A stretch of DNA of 64,000 nucleotides, from assembly GCF_008641105.1 (NCBI RefSeq), contig NZ_VTTI01000011.1, positions 62,001 through 126,000 on the forward strand, given 5' to 3'. The notes beneath the pieces are model-generated. The model had not been told where the DNA came from and made no database searches. It saw only the letters and a list, made by a program, of their open reading frames with translations. Positions within the stretch are counted from its first letter, which is position 1; every line of letters starts with the position of its first letter. The translations under genes were made by a program, and so were the position numbers. Shown piece after piece: positions 15,473-22,726 of the stretch. Origin of the DNA: Halopseudomonas salina (GTDB taxonomy: Bacteria; Pseudomonadota; Gammaproteobacteria; Pseudomonadales; Pseudomonadaceae).

Positions 15473-18064
15473 ATGAATACCCAATACCGCAAGTCTCTAC
15501 CCGGCACCGACCTTGATTACTTCGATACCCGCGAAGCGGTCGATGCCATCCAGTCCGGCGCCTATGCCAAGCTTCCCTATACCTCGCGCATCCACGCTGA
15601 AAACCTGGTGCGCCGCTGTGAGCCGGATATGCTCACCGAATCGCTCAAACAATTTATCGAGCGCCGCAGTGATCTGGATTTTCCCTGGTTTCCGGCCCGT
15701 GTGGTGTGTCACGACATTCTGGGCCAGACCGCACTGGTCGACCTGGCCGGACTGCGTGATGCGATCGCCGAAAAGGGTGGTGACCCGGCCAAGGTCAATC
15801 CAGTGGTGCCGACCCAGTTGATTGTCGACCATTCCCTGGCCGTCGAGCACGCGGGCTTTGAGGAAGATGCCTTCGAGAAGAATCGCGCCATCGAAGACCG
15901 CCGCAATGATGATCGTTTCCACTTTATCAACTGGACCAAGACCGCCTTCAAGAACGTCGATGTGATCCCGCCGGGTAACGGCATCATGCACCAGATCAAC
16001 CTGGAGAAAATGTCTCCGGTGATCCAGATCGCGGACGGTGTGGCTTTCCCCGATACCTGTGTAGGTACCGACAGTCACACGCCGATGGTCGATGCACTGG
16101 GCGTGATCTCGGTGGGTGTTGGCGGTCTTGAAGCTGAAAGCGTCATGCTCGGTCGGGCCTCCTGGATGCGCCTGCCCGACATCATCGGTGTAGAACTGAC
16201 TGGAAAGCTCAAGCCCGGCATCACCAGTACCGACCTGGTATTGGCTCTGACCGCCTTCCTGCGCAAGGAGCGGGTGGTGGGTGCTTATCTTGAGTTCTAT
16301 GGCGAAGGCGCAAGCCGGCTGACCATTGGCGATCGCGCGACTATCTCGAACATGACGCCCGAGTACGGCGCCACCGCTGCGATGTTCTATATTGACGAAC
16401 AGACCATCGACTATCTCAAGCTGACCGGCCGTGAAGATGACCAGGTCAAGCTGGTCGAGCAGTACGCGAAGGAAACCGGCTTGTGGGCAGACAGCCTGAA
16501 GGATGCCGAATATGAGCGCGTGCTCAAGTTTGACCTGTCTAGCGTCGCCCGCACCATGGCGGGCCCGTCCAATCCCCACGCATTGCTTCCCACTTCCGAG
16601 CTGGCCTCGCGGGGTATCAGCGGTACGATCGAGAACGAAGAGGGCAAGATGCCCGATGGCGCAGTGATTATCGCGGCCATCACCAGCTGTACCAACACCA
16701 GCAATCCGCGCAACATGATTGCCGCTGGCCTGATCGCGCGTAACGCCAACAAGCTGGGCCTGCTGCGCAAGCCCTGGGTGAAAACCTCCCTGGCTCCTGG
16801 GTCGAAGACGGTCAAGATGTACCTGGAAGAAGCCAATTTGCTTGGCGAGCTGGAGCAACTGGGCTTTGGTGTGGTGGCTTTTGCCTGTACTACCTGTAAC
16901 GGCATGAGCGGCGCGCTGGATCCGGTTATCCAGAAAGAAGTGATCGAGCGCGATCTGTACGCTACCGCCGTGCTCTCGGGTAACCGCAATTTCGATGGCC
17001 GTATCCATCCCTTTGCCAAGCAGGCGTTCCTGGCTTCTCCGCCATTGGTGGTCGCCTATGCGATTGCCGGCACCATTCGTTTCGACATTGAAAAGGATGT
17101 GTTGGGGACCGATCAGAACGGTAACCAGGTCACCCTGAAAGACATCTGGCCGAGCGATGAAGAGATTGATGCCATCGTCAAACAGAGCGTCAAGCCTCAG
17201 CAGTACCGCGATGTCTACATCCCCATGTTCGATATCACTCGCGAGGCGCAGAACGTCAACCCGTTGTATGACTGGCGTCCCATGAGCACCTACATTCGCC
17301 GCCCTCCCTACTGGGAAGGTGCTTTGGCCGGTGAACGCTCGTTGACCGGTATGCGTCCGCTGGCGGTGCTGGGCGACAACATCACCACTGATCACCTTTC
17401 TCCATCGAACGCGATCATGCTCGACAGCGCCGCGGGTGCCTATCTGCACAAGATGGGTGTGCCGGAGGTCGACTTCAATTCCTACGCGACCCACCGCGGC
17501 GATCACCTGACTGCCCAGCGGGCTACCTTCGCCAACCCCAAACTGTTGAATGAAATGGTGGTGGAAGACGGCAAGGTCAAACAGGGCTCATTAGCGCGTA
17601 TCGAGCCGGAAGGCAAGGTGACCCGCATGTGGGAGGCGATTGAAACCTACATGGAGCGCAAGCAGCCGCTGATCATTATTGCCGGTGCTGACTACGGTCA
17701 GGGTTCGTCTCGCGACTGGGCGGCCAAGGGTGTGCGTCTGGCGGGCGTGGAGGCGATTGCAGCCGAGGGCTTCGAGCGCATCCACCGTACCAACCTGCTG
17801 GGTATGGGCGTGCTGCCGCTGGAGTTCGAGGCGGGCACGACACGCAAGACCCTGGCGATCGATGGCACCGAGACCTTTGACGTGACCGGCGAGATCAAGC
17901 CGCGTAGCGCCATGACGCTGGTGATCAATCGCAAGAATGGTGAGCGGGTAGAGGTGCCTGTCACCTGCCGCCTGGATACCCAGGAAGAGGTGTCGATTTT
18001 TGATGCTGGTGGTGTACTGCAGCGCTTCGCCCAGGATTTCCTGGAGGCGGAAGGGGCAGTTTGA
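15473..18064 (+). CDS. acnD: Fe-S 2-methylcitrate dehydratase (AcnD)
   Basis: AcnD is an aconitase-like enzyme that dehydrates 2-methylcitrate. Its product, 2-methyl-trans-aconitate in current understanding, needs PrpF for isomerisation. The 863-residue protein has the cluster-binding cysteines in SCTNTSNP and in ACTTCNGMSG, the GTDSHTPMVDALGVIS motif, and the swivel-domain GADYGQGSSRDWAAKGVRL. The start at 15473 gives the expected length; the upstream in-frame extension runs through the hairpin element and is not coding. acnD and prpF flanking copies of the same element is unusual. Confidence 0.93.
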   Translation: MNTQYRKSLPGTDLDYFDTREAVDAIQSGAYAKLPYTSRIHAENLVRRCEPDMLTESLKQFIERRSDLDFPWFPARVVCHDILGQTALVDLAGLRDAIAEKGGDPAKVNPVVPTQLIVDHSLAVEHAGFEEDAFEKNRAIEDRRNDDRFHFINWTKTAFKNVDVIPPGNGIMHQINLEKMSPVIQIADGVAFPDTCVGTDSHTPMVDALGVISVGVGGLEAESVMLGRASWMRLPDIIGVELTGKLKPGITSTDLVLALTAFLRKERVVGAYLEFYGEGASRLTIGDRATISNMTPEYGATAAMFYIDEQTIDYLKLTGREDDQVKLVEQYAKETGLWADSLKDAEYERVLKFDLSSVARTMAGPSNPHALLPTSELASRGISGTIENEEGKMPDGAVIIAAITSCTNTSNPRNMIAAGLIARNANKLGLLRKPWVKTSLAPGSKTVKMYLEEANLLGELEQLGFGVVAFACTTCNGMSGALDPVIQKEVIERDLYATAVLSGNRNFDGRIHPFAKQAFLASPPLVVAYAIAGTIRFDIEKDVLGTDQNGNQVTLKDIWPSDEEIDAIVKQSVKPQQYRDVYIPMFDITREAQNVNPLYDWRPMSTYIRRPPYWEGALAGERSLTGMRPLAVLGDNITTDHLSPSNAIMLDSAAGAYLHKMGVPEVDFNSYATHRGDHLTAQRATFANPKLLNEMVVEDGKVKQGSLARIEPEGKVTRMWEAIETYMERKQPLIIIAGADYGQGSSRDWAAKGVRLAGVEAIAAEGFERIHRTNLLGMGVLPLEFEAGTTRKTLAIDGTETFDVTGEIKPRSAMTLVINRKNGERVEVPVTCRLDTQEEVSIFDAGGVLQRFAQDFLEAEGAV

Positions 18065-18115
18065 CCACTAATACCTGCTGAGAAGCGTTGATTGCTGCAC
18101 ATGGCACGACGCGGA

Positions 18116-18294
18116 GTTGCCATCACGGTGGCCCGGACCGTCGATGCCCAGGGACGGGCATCGTCGAGCGTACAGGGGTGAGACAAGCGTTTGCGAAGCA
18201 CTGCTTCGCGCGCCGTCGAACGACAGTCGATCTGTGATCGACTGGCCGGCCCCGAAGGGTTTTTACAGCGTGTCCGGGCTGCCGTGATGGCAAC
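18116..18294 (+). promoter_or_regulatory. Hairpin element between acnD and prpF, interrupted (copy B)
   Basis: Outer arms 18116-18138 and 18272-18294 pair over 23 positions with two adjacent G-U wobbles (18129 with 18281, 18130 with 18280). The first hairpin, CGATGCCC-AGGGAC-GGGCATCG (18142-18163), is identical to copy A. The second hairpin is broken: after TACAGGGG about 80 extra bases follow, containing two further hairpins (18193-18209 and 18226-18242), before the core resumes with TTTTTACAGCGT. The critical GGA of the second site has become GGG. The outer arm sequence is unrelated to copy A. Confidence 0.7.
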
Positions 18295-18359
18295 GGAGCC
18301 ACCACAGATCCATTTCAATCAATGCTTCTCATACACTTGAGTTGTCGAGGGTTAACAGT

Positions 18360-19547
18360 ATGGCTCACAAGCCCCAGATCAAAATCCCCGCCACCTATAT
18401 GCGTGGCGGTACCAGTAAAGGTGTTTTCTTCCGTTTGCAGAATTTGCCGGAAGCGGCCCAGGTGCCTGGCAAGGCCCGGGACAACCTGCTGTTAAGGGTG
18501 ATCGGCAGCCCCGATCCCTATGGCAAACAGACCGATGGCATGGGCGGGGCGACGTCCAGCACCAGCAAGACGGTGATCCTCGCGCCACCGACCCAGCCGA
18601 ATCATGACGTTGATTACCTGTTCGGACAGGTGTCTATCGACAAGGCATTCGTCGACTGGAGCGGCAATTGCGGCAACCTGTCCGCTGCTGTGGGTGCGTT
18701 CGCGATCAGCTCCGGCATGGTGGATGCCTCACGGGTGCCGCAAAACGGCACTGCCGTTGTGCGCATCTGGCAGGCGAATATTGGCAAGACCATTATTGCC
18801 CACATACCCATAACCGATGGTGAAGTGCAGGAGACGGGTGACTTCGAGCTGGACGGAGTGACCTTTCCTGCGGCCGAAGTGCAGATCGAGTTCATGGATC
18901 CTGCCGCTGACGAGGATGGCGGCGGTGGATCGATGTTCCCCACCGGTAACCTGGTGGACGACCTCGAGGTGCCGGGTGTTGGCACGCTGAAGGCGACCAT
19001 GATCGATGCCGGTATCCCGACTATCTTCATCAATGCCTCTGACGTTGGTTACAAGGGTACGGAATTGCAGGAGGCGCTCAATGGCAACATTGATGAGCTG
19101 CTGAAGTTCGAAACCATACGAGCCTATGGCGCGGTCAAAATGGGTTTGATCAAGCATATCGACGAAGCCGCCGAGCGCCAGCACACCCCCAAGGTTGCCT
19201 TTGTAGCAACGCCTGCGGAGTATATCGCTTCCAGTGGCAAGCAGGTCGCGGCCGGTGAGGTGGATCTGCTGGTACGCGCCTTATCCATGGGCAAGATGCA
19301 CCATGCAATGATGGGCACTGCAGCGGTGGCGATTGGCACCGCTGCGGCAATTCCCGGCACATTGGTCAACCTGGCTGCAGGAGGCGGCGATCGCACCTCG
19401 GTTGTTTTCGGTCATCCCTCGGGTACCCTGCGTGTCGGTGCCGAGGCGACGCAGATCAATGGCGAGTGGGTGGTCAAGAAGGCGATCATGAGCCGTAGTG
19501 CAAGGGTGTTGATGGAAGGGTGGGTGAGGGTGCCCCCGTGCTTCTGA
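18360..19547 (+). CDS. prpF: 2-methylaconitate cis-trans isomerase
   Basis: PrpF isomerises 2-methylaconitate produced by AcnD so that the cycle can go on to 2-methylisocitrate. The 395-residue protein starts IPATYMRGGTSKGVFF, the family's N-terminal signature, and contains the DAP-epimerase-like WSGNCGNLSAAVGAFA near residue 100 and a C-terminal SARVLMEGWVRVP. The lysine and cysteine expected at the active site are present. No prpD follows: the operon ends here in a low-complexity repeat array. Confidence 0.93.
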   Translation: MAHKPQIKIPATYMRGGTSKGVFFRLQNLPEAAQVPGKARDNLLLRVIGSPDPYGKQTDGMGGATSSTSKTVILAPPTQPNHDVDYLFGQVSIDKAFVDWSGNCGNLSAAVGAFAISSGMVDASRVPQNGTAVVRIWQANIGKTIIAHIPITDGEVQETGDFELDGVTFPAAEVQIEFMDPAADEDGGGGSMFPTGNLVDDLEVPGVGTLKATMIDAGIPTIFINASDVGYKGTELQEALNGNIDELLKFETIRAYGAVKMGLIKHIDEAAERQHTPKVAFVATPAEYIASSGKQVAAGEVDLLVRALSMGKMHHAMMGTAAVAIGTAAAIPGTLVNLAAGGGDRTSVVFGHPSGTLRVGAEATQINGEWVVKKAIMSRSARVLMEGWVRVPPCF

Positions 19548-19558
19548 CGAAGCAGCCG

Positions 19559-19691
19559 CAAGCGGCAAGCGGCAAGCTAAACCCTGCTCGAGGTTTTGAT
19601 CTTGATCTTGATCTTGGTTTGGTTTTTTGGTTTTTTGGTTTTGCTTGAAGCTTGAAGCTTGAAGCTTGAAGCTTGCGGCTTGAGGCTTGCA
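19559..19691. repeat. Two-part heptanucleotide repeat array after prpF
   Basis: CAAGCGG, CAAGCGG, CAAGCTA (19559-19579) are followed by three GATCTT units (19598-19615), GGTTTTTT twice (19621-19636), and then GCTTGAA four times plus GCTTGCG, GCTTGAG and GCTTGCA (19643-19691). The first and last parts are inverted with respect to each other, the same plan as the array at 5941-6103. The array ends only 17 bases before the next start codon, so it reaches into the leader of the SDR gene. Confidence 0.85.
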
Positions 19692-19708
19692 GCTCCCGGA
19701 GGGGCTTT

Positions 19709-20494
19709 ATGAATCTCGATCTATCAGGAAAACGCGCCCTGGTCTGTGGCGCCAGTCAGGGCTTGGGTGAGGCCTGTGCGCGGCAGTTGGCTGAGCAGGG
19801 GGCAGAAGTCGTAGTGCTGGCCCGGACGGCTGAGAAGCTTGATCGGGTCTGCCAGAGTCTGGCGGTGGGGCATGGGCAGACGCACAGCTATATTGCCGTT
19901 GATGCGGCCGACGCTGTTGCCTTGTCAGTGGCAGTGCGTGCCGAACTGGAAAAAGGGCCGCTGCATATCTGGGTTAACAACACGGGTGGGCCGGCACCCG
20001 GGCCTGCGAATACGGCCAAGCCTGATGCATACGCTGCGGCGTTCTCACAACATCTGGTAAGCGCGCAGACTCTGTTGCAACTGCTGCTGCCGTCTATGCG
20101 CAGCGAAGGATACGGGCGCATTCTCAATGTGCTTTCAACGTCGGTAAAAAACCCTATCCCCAATCTGGGGGTGTCCAACAGTATTCGCGCGGCGATGGCG
20201 AACTGGGCCAAGACCCTGGCTGGAGAGCTCGGTGGCGACGGGATTACGGTTAACAATGTATTGCCCGGACTGACCCAGACCGCACGGCTGGACAGTCTGA
20301 TCGGTCATGTGGCGCAGGCGAGTGGGCGTACCGTTGAGCAAGTATCCGAGGGGATGCGTTCGGGGATTCCGGTGAAACGCTTTGGTGAACCTGAAGAGTT
20401 TGCCAATGCGGTCGGTTTTCTGGCCTCACCGGCGGCTGCGTTTATCAATGGCATCAACATGCCTGTTGACGGGGGCAGTACTGCCAGCTTGTGA
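19709..20494 (+). CDS. Atypical short-chain dehydrogenase/reductase lacking the YxxxK motif
   Basis: A 261-residue SDR with a normal cofactor site (ALVCGASQGLGEACA near residue 10) and NNTGG at about residue 90. The catalytic segment reads STSVKNPIPNLGVSNSIRAA: serines are present, but the canonical Tyr and Lys, expected 13 and 17 residues after the active serine, are missing. I recall a clade of bacterial SDRs with an SN-x-x-R segment here, so this is a subfamily trait rather than a mutation. Substrate unknown. GGAGGGG 5 bases before ATG 19709 fixes the start. Confidence 0.8.
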   Translation: MNLDLSGKRALVCGASQGLGEACARQLAEQGAEVVVLARTAEKLDRVCQSLAVGHGQTHSYIAVDAADAVALSVAVRAELEKGPLHIWVNNTGGPAPGPANTAKPDAYAAAFSQHLVSAQTLLQLLLPSMRSEGYGRILNVLSTSVKNPIPNLGVSNSIRAAMANWAKTLAGELGGDGITVNNVLPGLTQTARLDSLIGHVAQASGRTVEQVSEGMRSGIPVKRFGEPEEFANAVGFLASPAAAFINGINMPVDGGSTASL

Positions 20495-20541
20495 GCCTGA
20501 AGAGCATCAGGCTGACCGGCGCACGGGAGTGTGCCGGTCAG
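20494..20541. terminator. Pair of hairpins between convergent SDR and folD genes
   Basis: AGCCTGA (20494-20500) pairs with TCAGGCT (20507-20513). A stronger stem follows, 20512-20524 with 20529-20541 (13 pairs, one G-U). Neither strand has a U-run, so Rho-independent termination is doubtful, but the position between convergent stops fits transcript-end structures. Confidence 0.45.
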
Positions 20542-20551
20542 ATTTGCTGGC

Positions 20552-21406
20552 TCAGGGGTGCAGATGCTCTGCCGCGTGCAAGGTATTTTCCAGCAGGCAT
20601 GCGCGGGTCATTGGGCCAACGCCGCCAGGCACGGGCGTAATCCAGCTGGCACGCTCTGCGGCGGTTTCAAATTCCACGTCACCGGTCAGGCGGCCATCGT
20701 CTGTACGGTTGATGCCCACGTCGATCACAATCGCGCCCGGCTTTACCCATTCGCCTTTAACGATCCCTGGCTTGCCCACAGCCACGATCAGCAGATCGGC
20801 ACGCCCGACATGGTCGGCAAGATCTTTGGTAAACCGATGGGTGACGGTCGTTGTGCAACCTGCCAGCAGTAGTTCCAGTGCCATGGGTCGGCCCACTATG
20901 TTGGAGGCGCCAACGACGACTGCATTGAGGCCATACAAATCCACCCCAGTGCTCTGCAGAAGCCGAATCACGCCAAAGGGCGTGCAGGGACGCAGCATTG
21001 GCATGCGTTGGGCCAGGCGTCCGATATTGAATGGATGAAAACCGTCTACGTCCTTGTCCGGACGAATTCGCTCCAACAGTTGTGAAGCGTCGAGGTGGAC
21101 GGGCAAGGGTAGTTGCACCAGAATTCCATCGACCTCGGGATCCTGGTTCAGACTATCCACCAGCGCCAACAGATCCGTCTGTGAGGTTTCGGCCGGCAAG
21201 TCGTGGGAGCGGGATACGAAGCCCACCTCTTCACAGTCCTTTCGCTTGTGGCTGACATAGACCTGGGAGGCTGGATCCTGGCCCACCAGAATGACTGCAA
21301 GGCCGGGTGCGCGCAGCCCCCGTTCACGGCGTTCGGTAACCTTGGCGGCGATGTCCTGACGAATATTGGCGGCAATTTGCTTGCCGTCGATGAGTTTGGC
21401 GTTCAT
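20552..21406 (-). CDS. folD: Methylenetetrahydrofolate dehydrogenase/cyclohydrolase
   Basis: The bifunctional FolD interconverts 5,10-methylene-, methenyl- and 10-formyl-tetrahydrofolate with NADP. The 284-residue protein has the substrate-site lysine region [14 protein letters not shown] near residue 55, [10 protein letters not shown] near 95, the dinucleotide-binding [18 protein letters not shown] near 160, and the C-terminal [21 protein letters not shown] 21406 is chosen because homologues begin MNAKLIDGK; an in-frame extension to 21448 is unlikely. The tRNA cluster begins just behind it on the other strand. Confidence 0.95.
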   Translation of the reverse strand: MNAKLIDGKQIAANIRQDIAAKVTERRERGLRAPGLAVILVGQDPASQVYVSHKRKDCEEVGFVSRSHDLPAETSQTDLLALVDSLNQDPEVDGILVQLPLPVHLDASQLLERIRPDKDVDGFHPFNIGRLAQRMPMLRPCTPFGVIRLLQSTGVDLYGLNAVVVGASNIVGRPMALELLLAGCTTTVTHRFTKDLADHVGRADLLIVAVGKPGIVKGEWVKPGAIVIDVGINRTDDGRLTGDVEFETAAERASWITPVPGGVGPMTRACLLENTLHAAEHLHP

Positions 21407-21548
21407 TGAGTTCCCGGCACGAACAATAGAAGGTAGCAATTGTCGCACGGTAGGGCGACGGGCAAAAGGCTGATACAGGGTATCGCTGGTTAAACTGCTG
21501 TAGCTTCTTTAACTTACTCAAATAATTAAAAAAACTGGAACACAAGCG

Positions 21549-21577
21549 TTGACGTGGGAAAGGTGGCTGAGTATTAT
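21549..21577 (+). promoter_or_regulatory. Sigma70 promoter of the tRNA operon
   Basis: TTGACG (21549-21554) and TATTAT (21572-21577) are separated by 17 bases, a near-consensus pair. The following CGCCCCGC is a GC-rich discriminator of the kind found at stringently controlled stable-RNA promoters. Confidence 0.8.
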
Positions 21578-21700
21578 TCGCCCCGCTTCACAAACACCGC
21601 ATGACCGGTTTGGAAGGCGATCTGGCTCCACCGCTTTTACAGTCCAGAGCTGTCATGGCGGGCATTTCAGGATACCCTCGGGTGTCTGGCAGTGCGCAAG

Positions 21701-21777
21701 GCGCCCGTAGCTCAGTTGGATAGAGCATCCGCCTTCTAAGCGGATGGTCGCAGGTTCGAGTCCTGCCGGGTGCACCA
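21701..21777 (+). tRNA. tRNA-Arg (anticodon TCT)
   Basis: 77 bases including an encoded CCA end. The anticodon stem TCCGC/GCGGA closes the loop CTTCTAA with anticodon TCT. The T-arm contains GGTTCGAGTCC. Acceptor ends GCGCCCG and CGGGTGC pair with one G-T. It is the first of three tRNAs. Confidence 0.97.
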
Positions 21778-21820
21778 TCGCAATGCGGCCTGTATGGTGA
21801 AGCGAGTAGCAGGTAGTAAT

Positions 21821-21897
21821 GGTGGGCGTAGCTCAGTTGGTAGAGCACAGGATTGTGACTCCTGGTGTCGTGGGTTCGAAACCCATCGTCCACCCCA
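21821..21897 (+). tRNA. tRNA-His (anticodon GTG)
   Basis: The anticodon loop TTGTGAC between CAGGA and TCCTG gives GTG. The extra 5' G of tRNA-His (position -1) is at 21821, opposite the discriminator C, and CCA is encoded. The T-arm contains GGTTCGAAACC. Confidence 0.97.
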
Positions 21898-21948
21898 TTT
21901 TTAAGCGCCAGGCTTCAGCCTGGCGTTGTTGTTTGAAACCCCTGTTCA

Positions 21949-22033
21949 GCGGGCGTGGTGGAATTGGTAGACACACCAGATTTAGGTTCTGGCGCCGCAA
22001 GGTGTGGGAGTTCGAGTCTCCCCGCCCGCACCA
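21949..22033 (+). tRNA. tRNA-Leu (anticodon TAG)
   Basis: 85 bases with a long variable arm (class II), encoded CCA, and an anticodon loop TTTAGGT between CCAGA and TCTGG that gives TAG. A hairpin CGCCAGGCTTCAGCCTGGCG lies between it and tRNA-His, probably a processing spacer. Confidence 0.97.
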
Positions 22034-22243
22034 TCTTTGATTTATTCTCATCCTTTTCGGCTCGGCGGCGCATTCGTGCGGTTGGCGCTGTGGCTGCTAT
22101 TCTACAATAGTTCGATGCGTGAAGCTGTCGTCCGTCGCATTTGTGAGCACTCCGTCCGATTGCGTACGAAGTGGTTAGCTATTGGTGAAGGCTAATGGCA
22201 AAATGCTATTACATTCTGCTGTGCCTATTGGCGGTACCTCTAC

Positions 22244-22717
22244 GTGGTTCATTTGACAAAGCTGTTCAAGCGAAAGAAAGGTTTCACCCTGGCTGAACTG
22301 TTGCTGGCAGTTGCGGTCGTAGGGATATTGGTTGCCATTGCCTTTCCTAGTTACAGCAAGTACGTCGAGCGTATGAAGATAACCACCGCAGTGAATGACA
22401 TCATCGATATTGGGGTAAGGATCGAGCGCTTTCGTACGGCCAATAATGGTGGTCTGCCTGATAGTCTTGCGCAGTTGCAGGGCGTGCCCGCGATGGATCC
22501 TTGGGACAATCCTTATCAATACTTGAGTTTTGAAGGTTTGCAAGGCAAGGGCAAGATGCGCAAGGACAAGAACCTGGTGCCGGTTAATACTGATTTTGAC
22601 CTTTACAGTATGGGTGAGGATGGTCGTTCTGTAGCGCCTTTTACCGCCAAACAGTCCAGGGATGATGTAGTGCGAGCGAACGACGGAGGCTTTGTCGGTC
22701 TCGCGGCTGATTATTGA
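22244..22717 (+). CDS. Orphan GspG-like pseudopilin
   Basis: A 157-residue prepilin-like protein. The class III signal is complete: KRKKG at residues 9-13, cleavage before Phe14, Glu at mature position 5 (FTLAE), then the hydrophobic helix LLLAVAVVGILVAIAFP. The globular part has MDPWDNPYQYL and NTDFDLYSMGEDGRS, which resemble the calcium-binding end of the major type II secretion pseudopilin GspG. No other secretion or pilus gene is nearby. The GGDEF/EAL gene starts 9 bases after its stop. The start is a GTG with a poor ribosome site; a TTG at 22253 is possible. Confidence 0.75.
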   Translation: MVHLTKLFKRKKGFTLAELLLAVAVVGILVAIAFPSYSKYVERMKITTAVNDIIDIGVRIERFRTANNGGLPDSLAQLQGVPAMDPWDNPYQYLSFEGLQGKGKMRKDKNLVPVNTDFDLYSMGEDGRSVAPFTAKQSRDDVVRANDGGFVGLAADY

Positions 22718-22726
22718 TGGGCGCCC

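Noticed and set aside
15497..17506. Long open frame (about 670 codons) on the minus strand inside acnD
   Set aside because: It lies wholly within the well-supported acnD coding sequence, lacks recognisable protein motifs and is histidine- and glycine-rich in the way antisense frames of GC-rich genes are.
15268..18294. Integron attC sites as an explanation for the paired-arm elements
   Set aside because: attC sites also have variable outer stems, but the GTTRRRY core boxes and an integrase are missing, and the conserved part here is in the loops.
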